This document shows positions 12,000 to 22,899 of a stretch of 64,000 bases of DNA, piece by piece. Position 1 is the stretch's first letter. Every line of letters begins with the position of its first letter. The translations under genes were made by a program, and so were the position numbers. The notes beneath the pieces were generated by a model, which was not told the DNA's origin, did no database searches, and saw nothing but the letters and a program-made list of their open reading frames with translations. This DNA is from Calonectria ilicicola (Eukaryota > Ascomycota > Sordariomycetes > Hypocreales > Nectriaceae): contig CP085835.1 of the NCBI GenBank assembly GCA_020809705.1, positions 1,860,001 through 1,924,000 of the forward strand, read 5' to 3'.

Positions 12000-13040
12000 G
12001 TTAACAAAGAGTGACTATAACGCCTAGATTGTGGACTGAATTTTTCTTCGTATTTAAAAGGGGGTTCAGCGGATAATATTTATGTCTTGATGGTGATGGG
12101 GTCTTTTCTAAAATCTGACGTGAGGCCAACGGACCACCGGCACCATTATTAACCCGAGGGTACTTTAGTTATGAGATGACAATTGGCGCCAATTTACTAG
12201 CCTTGCCATGACTCGTGATGATCGATGCTGGAGAGGTGGTATTTCAAAGGAGAAAGAAAAAGCACTCTTCTGCATCAAAAATTGAAACACATGGAGGATC
12301 CAGGTTCTTCGACATACATGCGACTGGTATCTTCAAGCAAAGCCATTTGGTGCTTGAGTTTGCCCGGATCTTGACTATCATCCAACGTTCTTTGTAAACC
12401 AGGAACTATTCAGCCCGCGTCAGAAGTCGGAATTTATTAGGCCAATGAGGCACCTGGCGCCTGCCTTGGATAGAAATGAACGAACAGTTGGATTAAAACA
12501 GACTATTTGGATTATACAAAGCACAAAGTAAGGGTTTCGGCTGTACATGTCGACTTGAATAATTATATTGCTGTAAAGACCATTTCTCAGGTACTGAATA
12601 CTTAAGATGCTGATCTCCTAAATAAGAAAGATCGGATAACATTTGAGACATGTAAATTGCGGCCGTGGAGTCGCCTAAGACATATTCGCACAATTTCTTT
12701 GATGTTCTCAAGAAGGCGGTGTGTCCTTTGTGCTGCACATCCTAACCTGGGCTACACTAGGCTTCCGGAAAGGTGAGACAGCTAGACTGCGATCTTCAAA
12801 GAAATTTCTTGCATAAAAGTAATGTACCGACATGCGGAAAATGTGAAAATTGAACACTAGCATGGGAGCGACGCAGGATGATGTTTCAAGGGCTGGAATG
12901 CTCGGAACACCGTCGGCCCGATTGAGCCGAGTAAGACATAAATAATCCAAGCGACTCTGGTTTGGTTATTTTAGTTTTTTTTTTTGCAATCTTTTCATTC
13001 AAAATTTTTTGGGATCAAAACACTCGCCTACTCGTTCAAT
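12000..13040. other. Intergenic, no gene seen
   Basis: Divergent spacer between the oxidoreductase and a small secreted-protein gene. A T-run (12971-12984) lies shortly upstream of the latter. No other feature is supported. Confidence 0.4.
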
Positions 13041-13386
13041 ATGCGATTCCTGACCACTTTCGGCTTCGCCGCACTGTTTGTAAGCACGGCGGCATCGTCC
13101 AGTTTACCGAGGCAGCTCGTGGTATGTTTAAAGAATATTTCCACTCTCATCAAGATATTTGTCGCAAGAAGTTGCTAATATCCGTTGAAAATTAGGGTAC
13201 AGATCCTTGCACATGGGGAGTAAGTTCAAAAACGTTCTGGGCAGATGATTCAAGAATCAGGCTGATGCAAGCTCATGGTGGTAGCCTAGTTATTGGTGCT
13301 CAGATCCAGAGTATCCGAAATGCGGTATGTCCACGGAAGAATGTGCGCGATATGCTGGGGATCCCGAGGCAGAAGTATCCTCTTAG
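13041..13386 (+). CDS. Small secreted four-cysteine protein (68 aa)
   Basis: Three tiny exons (13041-13121, 13196-13219, 13285-13386), each ending on a codon boundary, separated by GTATGT...ATTAG and GTAAGT...GGTAG introns. Residues 1 to about 19 form a signal peptide (MRFLTTFGFAALFVSTAAS). The mature part begins near SLPRQLV and contains four cysteines in DPCTWGPSYWC, then PKC and EEC, with an acidic tail ending EVSS. An even number of cysteines in a short secreted chain suggests two disulfides, as in effector-like or antimicrobial-type fungal proteins. No known family is recognised. The third acceptor was chosen because it is the only one giving an open, cysteine-spaced frame. An alternative (CTCAG at 13306) gives another open frame without this spacing. 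Confidence 0.55.
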
Positions 13387-14243
13387 CATCTGTTAAGCAA
13401 TCCGTCTGGATGTAATAGCCTTCTGAGTTCGTTCTACAAAATGATCACCAGAAGGTGCGATAATAAAATTTTTATTATAGCTGGAATTATGACTCTCTGT
13501 GATCTTCTCATTCTCTCTATTCGATTGTGGCCAAACCATTCATCAGCCTCAACGTCCTAAACCCTCATTTCTGACTCTAAATTAGCTTAACCTTAAAGGT
13601 GAGATTTTATGTAGAGGACTTGGCACTTTTTTTAGCTCGTGCTATTGTGTGCACTTTCCTCAGCTCCTGAGTCTTAATCCAAGTGCCGGAATCTATGGTG
13701 GTCTCGGCCTTTGTGAGGCTGACTTAGCGTCCTTTCCCCATTAGCCTACTTCACCGTGATTCTGGTATTGCTAGGTAGATTTTGACGTCATCTTTATGCA
13801 CTCCTCTTGTCAAACTTGTACTTACGCAACCCTTTCTTGGTTCTTCATCTGTGAAATTTCCGATCTTTCTACTGTCGTCGCTGAGTCGCGCGGCGGCGAC
13901 AGAAGCTCCGCGAAATCACGGCGAGCTTGGCAGCGGCGCCGACCAGAGCCACACAAACAAAAACACATGGCAGCCTAAGCCAGTGCGGCTGAACGAGTAG
14001 GCGGTATTTTTCATTGCTTATTGGATGCAAATATAAAACATGGCGCCCATATGCTTTCAGCTCGCAAACCTCTAAATAGTCTAAATCTTAAACAAAGGAC
14101 TGGAACGGTTAATGCATTTTTTTTTTAGTTAAGCGTAGACCAGCATCATGAAGTATTTTATTATTTATATAGCTGGAAGTTCCCATCCATTCCAGGTTGC
14201 ATCCACCGTAATTACTCCCTTCTAGCTTCTAGTATGATCCAAA
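13387..14243. other. Intergenic, no gene seen
   Basis: Short open frames (13782-14000) lack an ATG start and splice support. Nothing is supported. Confidence 0.35.
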
Positions 14244-14880
14244 ATGTTCCGCTTCACCCTTGTCTCAACACTACTGCTTGTTATCTTTCCTCTTATGACA
14301 TATGCCGTGTGTGACTACGGCCCGGATACTTGTATACAAGGTTGCAAGCCCAACTTACGTCTTAGAAAATGATGGCTGACTGGCAAAACTAACAGGTTAT
14401 GTTTGGCGTGAGGCATATCCTGGAGACCACGTCTGTGTGACACCGGCGGTCCGCACTTCAACGAAAGCAGACAACGCTGCAGCAAGCTCTCGTGTCCAAC
14501 CCGGCGGCGGAGCGTTCGGGCCTGACACATGCAAACAGGGCTACGTATGGCGTGAAGCACGACCGTCTGACCATGTGTGCGTGGTCCCCGCAACACGCTC
14601 TCGCACCGCCGATGAAAACAAACAGGGCCCTTACCGAGTTGTGTGCAACTGCAGCCTTCCTTTGTATCGGTATACGGAGCAATGGTTTGGCACAGCTCCA
14701 TTCTGTTCTGGTTCTTGTCCGTCAGGCTGGAGTCAAATCCGAAGGGCCTCAAGTGGATCTGGTTGCGATCCGAGTAGCAAAGGGAAATGTATCGACTGTA
14801 AGGCGACGTTCGGAAACAGTTGTTGGTCAGGAACGAAGGTCCTTTGTCAGTCTAATATTGCGTCGGTGACACAGTCGTAG
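14244..14880 (+). CDS. Secreted protein with duplicated PDTC.QGYVWREA module
   Basis: Exons 14244-14340 and 14396-14880 (55-bp intron, GTTGCA...AACAG) encode 193 aa. A signal peptide covers about residues 1-21 (MFRFTLVSTLLLVIFPLMTYA). The mature chain starts with GPDTCIQGYVWREA then DHVCVTPAVRTSTKADN, and about 40 residues later repeats GPDTCKQGYVWREA then DHVCVVPATRSRT. The intron splits the first copy only. The cysteine-rich C-terminal half (CNCSLPLYRY, CSGSCPSGWSQI, CIDCKATFGNSCWSG) is separate. The CKQGYVWREA...DHVCV motif is widespread in secreted bacterial (for example actinobacterial) and some fungal proteins of unknown function. The donor is weak, but both frames and the repeat continue exactly across it. 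Confidence 0.7.
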
Positions 14881-15329
14881 TGCGGCACATCTTGGCCTAT
14901 CTTATTACCAGCGATAGCTTACCATAATTTTTCTTCTCTCGCCGTCTTGGACTAAATTGAAATAAATGGCCTATTACCCTCGATGCAATGTTCATGTGAA
15001 CAATTTACTTGGAGTGACACATCCGGATGAAGCGACGATGCAGAGGCTGACAAATTGCGAAGTCGGTGGTCAGATATATCAGGGTACCCACTCCGCGCCC
15101 TTTCAAAGATTTAGCAATATTCCTTCGGTCAGCATCCGTTTCCAACTTGGGTTGGAAGAGAATGGCCAATATACGGGAATATCGCTTAGCGCGTCGAGGT
15201 GGGCCGCGCCTTCGGAGCGGTGTCATACTGTCAAGTCAGCGATAACAGACCCGCAACATTTAATGACTCTCAAAGGTCATTTGTATCACAACTCTTCACT
15301 GTTCATAGTCTCCGCGCTTGAGAAACAAC
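14881..15329. other. Intergenic, no gene seen
   Basis: An open frame at 14966-15406 overlaps the GNAT start in another frame and has no recognisable content, so it was rejected. Confidence 0.4.
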
Positions 15330-16073
15330 ATGCCTCTCCAAGTCTTACCCCTCGAGGTCTCGGACTTCGACCAAGTCACCGGCCATGCCGACATGGGTTC
15401 GCCTAGAGATGACTGTGTAGCGCCTCCGAACCCTGTCGCATGGCCTGTGGCGACTCGCACAGAGGCCCAAACGCGCACCCGTTGTGCATTCGCCCTGCAG
15501 AAGCGTCGCCTTCTTGGCGACCCCACTGTGCGTTTCCTCAAAGTCATTGATACAGAAGCAAATAATGCCGACGATAATATTATCGCCTTGGCTCGCTGGC
15601 ACTACTACCCTGAAGGTTACGACTATGATCGCGAAGCCCACTGGGAGATAGCCCCAGACACCATCACACCTCTCCTCCCCTTCCTGAGCAATGAGAATCA
15701 TGGTCTATCCTACCCACCACCAAACTTCAACATCACCCTCCATAATTACATTCTATCGGATCGCGACAGCTTCCGGACCCAATGGATCCCACAAAAGAAG
15801 CCATGCTGGATTTTGATGCACATGACTACGCGTCCCAGCCACCGACGGCATGGAGCAGCCGCTATGTTGATTCGATGGGGCCTCGCACGAGCGGTTGAAG
15901 ATAATGTACCTGCTTACCTCGAGGCTGGAGCAGCTGGGAGGCCTATTTACGAAAAGTATGGCTTTGAACAGGTTAGAGAGCTACGAAAATTGAACCTTGA
16001 GGCGTATGGATTGAATGCCACTTTTGAACTTACGAATATGGAGTTTGATCCTCAGCGAGGTCAAAAGCCCTAG
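15330..16073 (+). CDS. GNAT-family N-acetyltransferase
   Basis: A single exon of 247 aa, starting at the ATG giving MPLQVLPLEVSDFD. The GNAT fold is shown by a beta strand WILMHMTTRPSHRRHGAAAML near residues 160-180. There RRHGAA is the pyrophosphate-binding loop for acetyl-CoA (motif A, Q/R-x-x-G-x-A). It is followed by YLEAGAAGRPIYEKYGFEQV, the usual motif B with a tyrosine positioned as general acid. The N-terminal 100 residues (WHYYPEGYDYDREAHWE) fit the fungal cytosolic subgroup of small-molecule acetyltransferases. The acceptor amine is unknown. It is not part of an evident cluster. Confidence 0.85.
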   Translation: MPLQVLPLEVSDFDQVTGHADMGSPRDDCVAPPNPVAWPVATRTEAQTRTRCAFALQKRRLLGDPTVRFLKVIDTEANNADDNIIALARWHYYPEGYDYDREAHWEIAPDTITPLLPFLSNENHGLSYPPPNFNITLHNYILSDRDSFRTQWIPQKKPCWILMHMTTRPSHRRHGAAAMLIRWGLARAVEDNVPAYLEAGAAGRPIYEKYGFEQVRELRKLNLEAYGLNATFELTNMEFDPQRGQKP

Positions 16074-16888
16074 GCAAGTGGGAGGCAGAAACATGTGGCA
16101 CTAAAGTCAGAACTGGTCAAATAAATCATCATTCAATTTTACTTATTTAATGTCTGAGAGATCTGAAAGAGATATGGCTGACTGAGGCTTTTAAAATTCG
16201 CGAAGTATTAATACGCTCATGGCGATGATACCCGCTTGAGAGTTCATCTTGGTGGTGAAGTTCGGATGAAGAATTAAAGGAGAAGGGTACAAACTAGACC
16301 AGACCGATACAATCAGGGATGGCATTCAACTGTGGCAAAAGGTAAATGCAATTCATGTAGAACTGGTCAGGTTGGGTAGAGGGGTCCTTGGTAAACATTT
16401 TCCAAAAGTCGAAATTCATGTTGTTTTTTATTCAATTTTTCAATTAAATTAAATAGGTAAAAAGGTCTCAATATTTTAGACATACCTTTGTTTAACCTCG
16501 AACCTATACTCTCAGCCTTCCATTTGACTCGATCTAATTAACTCTTCCATCTTTCATCTCTACTAGAATCTATTACTAAGCCAAGCTCATGATCGGCCAA
16601 GAACCGCAGGGTTTCTAATTGCAACCACATGACCATTGCTGATGGCGAGCGCCACTTTCAGCCGGGTCCACAACCGGCGCCGCCCGGTCGCTCTCACGGT
16701 GCGACCGAGGGACCGGAGTCTCCACAGCATATGAGATATGATGCGAACTGCTAACCATTTACAGTTAGGTGGAGCACGTTCGTTTCCAAGGAGCCTTCCC
16801 CTTCACTTCCGCCCCAGATTTCAAGTGAATCTGCTTCCATACCGTATCATCCTACGCCTTCCACAACGGAGGAGGCTCGCAGATCCAT
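16074..16888. other. Intergenic, upstream of Zn2Cys6 regulator
   Basis: Contains AT-rich runs near 16420-16460. The stretch 16629-16888 is partly open and could hold an extra 5' exon of the regulator, but no start/donor pair was convincing. Confidence 0.35.
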
Positions 16889-19523
16889 ATGTCCGAATAC
16901 GTTAGGGCCCAAAGCGAAGATGTCAGCGAGAAAGATGGCACACTTGCCGATGACAACTATTCCATTGCCTTTCCCAAGTTATCAGTCAGACTTCCGCTCC
17001 AAGCTTCAAACAGGTAGCTGACTTGACCGAAACCATAGTGCGAGCAGTGCCGCCAAAGAAAGGTATGGGGCCACCTTTTATGTCTGCAGGTGACGTGTAC
17101 TCAATGCGATTCTAGATAAAATGTGACCGCAGAAGCCCCTGTTCGCAATGCCTTAGCAAACAGATCCAGTGCTCGTTCCCTGCGGGCTTCAAGCCTCGGC
17201 AAAAGCGGCAGAGAATGCTTGTCTCCAATTCCTAGTATGTACAACTTATCCAAGACTAGCCGCTTTCGCAGCCATAAAGATATTAATGGCGGATCTCATA
17301 TTAAAAGTGAGGACAAGATTGAGGATATTTCCAGAAAGCTGGATATGCTGTGCGCTATTGTAAGAAGCAATGGCCCATCGACATGTTCTCAGCACTCTTT
17401 GACCAACTATCCCACACCGCCGTTCACATATACATCCTCAACAGGCCCGTCACAAGCTTCAAGAGACCTCTTCAGGTCTGACTTGGAGGGTGAGCTTTCT
17501 CTAAACGCTCACGCAGCCTTTGCGACAGATTACGTGCAACTTGCTGCCACAGCAGGCAGCGATGTCTCATCTGAGATGACGGCAAGCATAGAGGCTTTGC
17601 GGCGTATAGTTGGCACTATAGAGAACAAAGAGTTTCGACTTGGAGCACAGCTCCTGCCTGAGTTGATAGACCCACACACTCACTCTGGTGACATCAAGAT
17701 GCCACCAATGCCGCTGGCAATGTCTTGCCTTCAAAGACTGTCAGGTAGTATTTATTCTCTATTATGAATGATATGATGACTTGGGTATGAAAAAGAAGAA
17801 CTGACAGAATTTGTTGAAACATTGTCTAGGCTCTGATAGACTGAAATTTTTCTGTGGATATGAGATCGAGTCTGTCGGCTCATTCGTCGAATACCTGCTC
17901 CCTGTTTATTCAGGCCAGCCTTCCATCGCTCAAATGATCATAACTAATTGTGGACTGTACCGACTCTTCAGTGAATGCAGTAATGAAGAGGAAAATTTTG
18001 AAGTTAAACAACAGCTGCAAATACAAGCGCAGGCGTGCCGCCTGAATCTGGAAAACATTCTTTCACGCCTGCCTTTCAACCTCCCGTCTAACTATGATCA
18101 CGTCCTCGCCTTGTTTTACTCGGTACGTCTGCTCCACACTTCAACAACTCGCCTGTAAGCTAAAAATAAGTTAATGGGAGTAGTCTATGCACTGCACAGC
18201 TAGTTGTAAGCCCTTGCTGGCGTGGAAATATCTCGTCGCCGCGACCCAAATGAGTTACACTCTTGGATTCCACAGAGACATGGCGTTTGTTCAAGAAACA
18301 GAAGAGAAGAAACGTTGCCGATTGAAGCTTTACTGGTTTCTGGTCATGCTAGACAAGACTCTCGCTCTGCGTCTTGGGCGGCCTTCAACAATACGAGATA
18401 GTGACTTGACATTGCCTCGGCTGGAAGATCAGTACGAAATCGATTTCCTTCTTATCTCACCACTATCAAAATGGGTTGATTGGGTGCTGGTCCAAGGCAA
18501 GATTTACGATAAGCTACTCAGCCACGACGCATTACTCCAACCTGAAGACACCCGAGCTGCTCGAGCTAGAGCACTTGCGACTAAATTGCAGACTGTCTTC
18601 GATTCCACGAGTTCTGCAGAGGTGAGTACGACACGATGCAAATTTTTGTTAAGTCACACATGACTAATTTTACCGGCGGAGTTAGATTCACCATATAGAA
18701 GCGAGACGAAAAGCTATTAGCTCGGTTCATAGTGATCTCTTCACACGGGCTGACAGGGTATCTCATTTTTCAACATTGACTCTCATATATCAAGCTGTTC
18801 CGTCTAGCCCATCATCAGGCTCTTTGTTTTGCGAGGAGTGTATTGAGATGGCCAATAAAACTCTCGATGAGCACCGGAATTGTATTACTGCGCTAAGAAA
18901 TGTTGACATTAATATTGTTAAGTGGTATCTTCAATGGTGGGAGTTTCTCCCTACAATCCTTTGCCTCTCAATACTGACAGAGATATCTATCGTTTAGGAC
19001 ACTTTTCACCTCACAATTCGTGCCATTTATCGTCCTCTTCTGCCGCGCGGTAGAGACCCTGGATCCTATACACCTCGAGAAGCTTGCCTCTGTTGTCGAG
19101 GCCCTGCGACTCATACTTACTGATCATCTGCCTGAGGCTTATAACAACCAATTGCGGTTGTTCGAGCTCATGTGCAATGTAGGGTATAAATTTATCGAAG
19201 CAAAAGGCCGCTCAGGAAATATACTAGGCAGATGTACAGACCATTACGCGCCAGATTCTGACTCCGACGCATTAATCACGCAGGGGGTCTTCATGACGAA
19301 TACGCCGGCACCAAGGAGAATACAGGAAACAATACATAAGCGTATCCAAACCGATACTAACACGTTTGGGGCCTTTAGCAATGCGAACGATAGATTTGAT
19401 ATAGAGAACTTTTTGCATTTGATAGGCAATCAAGGAGCCTCTATGGGGAGCTGGTTGAACCAAAACCAACAAATTACGGGGCTTATGGAAGATGAATCAG
19501 AGAAGGAAGGTGGAAGTGGTTAA
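16889..19523 (+). CDS. Zn2Cys6 transcription factor with fungal-specific TF domain
   Basis: An eight-exon model: 16889-16984, 17039-17062, 17116-17234, 17272-17744, 17830-18122, 18184-18621, 18686-18924, 18998-19523. Every junction keeps phase, giving 735 aa. The DNA-binding cluster spans exons 2-3 as C-x2-C-x6-C-x5-C-x2-C-x6-C (CEQCRQRKIKC then PCSQC), the canonical binuclear zinc cluster. The middle-homology domain follows, with LAWKYLVAATQMSYTLGFHRD, KLYWFLVMLDKTLALRLGRPS and FTSQFVPFIVLFC. The protein acts in the nucleus as a regulator, and its target is not evident. The adjacent secreted carboxylesterase is a possible target by proximity only. Weak points are the first exon (GTCAGA donor) and a 37-nt third intron, unusually short. 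Confidence 0.75.
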
Positions 19524-20660
19524 AATATGTCTCATTTCCACTTTGCTTCATTTGTCATCGATAGACAAATTCTCTGGCGCATACTACGTCAAACTATTGT
19601 TTGATTTTGAAGTCTTAGAAGCGAGTTCAGCTCCGGTATTTATGCGAAAGAGTTTCAACAGTCGACTCGGAAATTGACCGCTGTTTGGTGTAGGTGGATG
19701 GGAAGACTAGTGCAAAGGGGACAATGTAGCAGCAAAGCTGGACACGCAGATCGATGCCCGTGCGTGAAAGTACTCTGCTAGAAATACTTTGCCGATATAT
19801 ACAACGTAGAAACCCAGGATAGCCAAGCTTGGCCAAACCTATCCTGGTCTAGAGATTGAGACAAGACTCCGTTGAGGTCCCGAAGATGATGATACGAGTT
19901 TGTGATTTAAGTTTTAAGACTTTTAGGGCCAAGCCAAACTCTATCCCATCGAACTTGACGAGTTCTTTACAGAAGCGGAAAGGAATCTGTAATGTTGATG
20001 AAGGGCTACAGCGGGCGCATTCTTCACTGACTGCACTATGGCATCAAGGCTTGTTGATGAATACGAGTACGCGTCTTGGGGATATGCTTCATCTACGTCA
20101 GGTAAAAGAACAAATATAGATTCAGGGAATAGTACCACCGAGCTCTCCAATGTTGCAAGTCGAGATACATCATCAAGTCAACAAGACTGTTGCCAAAACA
20201 TTGCTTTACGTTAATGTTTGTTTTCCTGAGGGACTCATTAATCTTGCTCTCTCATGGATTAAGCAGCTATGTCCCCTGTAGTTCATCCTTGGAGAAAAAT
20301 CAAATTATTGCATTCGGGAATTGGAAAACACTGAGGGCGAGGGGCGTTGAACCAGAAATTCTCGGAAAACGGTCCAATTCACCGTTTGCCTCACAGTCTG
20401 GCCCGTAGCAGGAGACCCATCAAATGACACTTTCCAGTGGGTCTTGGTTTGTTCTACTTGTAAAAGTTGCCCGAGCTACGCTAAAAAGGAAGGACTCCAC
20501 TGGGTCAAGATTGGACATGAACGGTCACTCGGCTAGGACAAATACTCCGATCCCGAGGGGCGTTCTGGCTCTTCCCCCGTGAGTTAGCCGGGTGTCCACA
20601 GGAAATACGAGCTTGAGTTTCAAAAAATGAATGTAAAAAAAAAGTGGAGGCGCATTTTGA
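19524..20660. other. Intergenic, no gene seen
   Basis: No coding or RNA feature was recognised between the regulator and the esterase TATA box. Confidence 0.45.
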
Positions 20661-20672
20661 TATATATATATA
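20661..20672 (+). promoter_or_regulatory. TATA box of the carboxylesterase gene
   Basis: An uninterrupted TATATATATATA. Transcription about 30 bp downstream would begin at or after the ATG at 20694, which favours the second ATG (20757) as the real start. Confidence 0.5.
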
Positions 20673-20756
20673 GGGCCGAAAGACACCCCGTAGATGAAAC
20701 TACTCACCAGACACTCCTGCCTATCTGCAAGCTTGGATTACACCAAATCATTCGAA

Positions 20757-22578
20757 ATGCTGTTGGCTACTTATAAACGGGCTACTGCCTCCCTTCTTTT
20801 ACTTTTCTCCATCTTCCATACTATCTCAGCACAATGCCAAATACCTCAAAGGAACCCACTGGTTGAAATCCGCAATGGTACTTTGATGGGCATCCACAAC
20901 CCTTTTTATAACCAAGATTTCTTCCTTGGAGTATCATATGCTTCAGCGCCTATTGGAAACTTACGTTTTAGCCGCTCAACTCCATCAGAGGGCTGGAATG
21001 GTACAAGAGCAGCTTCCTCTTACGGACCATGGTGTGTTGGCCGTTCCACTGGATTAGCTGGCTTTAGCCAAAATATTTCAGAGCCTATGAGTGAGGATTG
21101 CCTACATCTCAATGTCATTCGACCGGCAAATGCAGCTAGAACATCTAAGCTCCCTGTTCTTGTTTGGATTCATGGCGGCGGCTGGGATGAGGGCAGCGCC
21201 GCAGATCAGAGGTACAACGGCACCTTCCTCGTCCAGACTTCGGTTGAGATGAACACACCAATTATATTTGTTAGCTTCAATTATCGACTTGGTGTTTTTG
21301 GAATGCTAGCAGGTCCAGTCATCGAAGGAAACAATTCCACCAATATTTTCCTGCATGATCAAAGACAAGCACTTGCATGGGTTCAGGAAAATATTGCAAA
21401 ATTTGGAGGAGACCCCAACAAAGTCACGATAATGGGAGAGTCCGCTGGTGCAATGAGCGTCGGATTCCACCTTGTTGCCAACGACGGTCGTGATGACGGG
21501 CTTTTCAGCGCTGCTATTGCACAGAGTGGTGGCCCCTTTTCTGGTGCCCCGGCCTTGCGAAATGCGACTCAACGAGAGGAAGATTACAACGGAGTCCTTA
21601 ATGTTACAGGTTGCACAGATGCCACCGATTCATTGGCATGTCTTCGTCAAGCTCCAAGTGACCTCATACGGGATGCTAGCTGGGGTATGCAGCGTTTCAT
21701 TACGATTGACGGCGACATTTTGACAGACACAAATGTGCGGCTACTTGAGGAGGGTCGTTTTGTCCGCGTGCCTCTACTAATTGGTACTAATCGAAATGAG
21801 GGTACCTCTCTTACCCAGAACGTAATGCCTCAGCCGGTAAATGACAATGAGTCATTCGCACTGTTGGCTCGACGCCTTTGGACATTTGGACCTCTTGCAA
21901 ATGAGACTATACGCTATTGGAGTAATGAATATCATCAAGAGATTAATAATCCTTCCCCAGCTGGTCTTGGTACAGTTCTTCCTGATCTTGGCTCTCAGTT
22001 TGGTTCAGACTATGGCAAAGCAACCCTCTTCGTAGGCGACATGATGTTCAACGCAGGTCGCCGATTCGCGAACCAGGTATGGGCTAATCATGGCGTTCCA
22101 AGCTATAGCTATTTCTTTGATACGGTAACCGCCAATGTTGACAAGCACACCTTGGGCGTTGCGCACTTTCTTGAGATCCCCTTCGTATTTGGGAACAAAG
22201 CTGGCGTAGGTTGGGAAGTGGACCCATTCCTAACCAATGCCGATTTAAAGTCTAAATACGATCACTTAGCTGATCTCATGAGTCGGATGTGGATTAGCTT
22301 TGTTGTCCAAAAATCACCGAATTTTCATGGAGGCAAGTTTCTCACTTTTTCTTTTCTCGGCTGGCAAACACCGCCCATGTATTGAGTGATACAGCTAACT
22401 AAGGACTACAGTGGCCAACATTGACTTCACTTGGCCAGCTTATAGCCAGAAATCCCCCACAAACATTATCTTTAGTGTAGAAAATGGCACACACTTGCAA
22501 TCCGATACTTGGAGGGTAGAGGCTATGAAGTCAATTACCAAGACTGCCAGACAGTTGAACATCACAAAGATCAGATAA
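20757..22578 (+). CDS. Secreted type-B carboxylesterase/lipase
   Basis: An extracellular serine esterase. From ATG 20757 the protein opens with a signal peptide (MLLATYKRATASLLLLFSIF...TISA), while the upstream in-frame ATG 20694 would bury it. Family landmarks in order: FFLGVSYASAPIGNLRF, SEDCLHLNV, WIHGGGWDEG (oxyanion hole), GESAGAMS (nucleophile Ser), NRNEGTS (acid Glu region) and GVAHFLEIPFVFGN (His). A 79-bp intron with a non-canonical GC donor (GCAAGT at 22333, acceptor CTACAG) joins FHG to VANIDFTWPAYSQ, the expected C-terminal element, ending at 22578. The total is 580 aa from 20757. Many N-x-S/T sites are present. It probably hydrolyses carboxylic esters of environmental or plant origin. 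Confidence 0.88.
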
Positions 22579-22899
22579 ATTGTAGGAAAATAATAGATTT
22601 AGCTAGAAACCAATTATTTGGGTCAATATACTTCACGTAGCTAATTCGTATTCGAACATGATTAACGCATCTATGTGATACATGATGCATCTAGCCCTTA
22701 CTCCGCCACAAGAGGCTAAAAATACAAGAACAAGGTGCTACAAGCTCGGCGCACTAATAATCAAAAGGTTGTACTCTCTTTATTTCAGGTTTATGTTATA
22801 CATAGTTATAATTATTAGAGTGTATGAATATTAAAATATGTATTAAACCAAAAAAAAAAAGAAGACTGTTTTTTTTAAATTTAAATACAAATCTTGCTT
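22579..22899. other. 3' spacer
   Basis: AT-rich spacer between convergent genes. It includes an A-run and complementary TTTAAATTTAAA (22850-22890). No gene. Confidence 0.4.

Noticed and set aside
14966..15406. 146-codon plus-strand frame
   Set aside because: Overlaps the GNAT start in another frame. Its composition looks like non-coding DNA.
16629..17013. Open, Ser/Pro-rich stretch as an extra 5' part of the Zn2Cys6 gene
   Set aside because: It can be kept open with a GTGCGA donor, but the following intron to the zinc exon would be only 25 nt. The shorter start at 16889 splices better.
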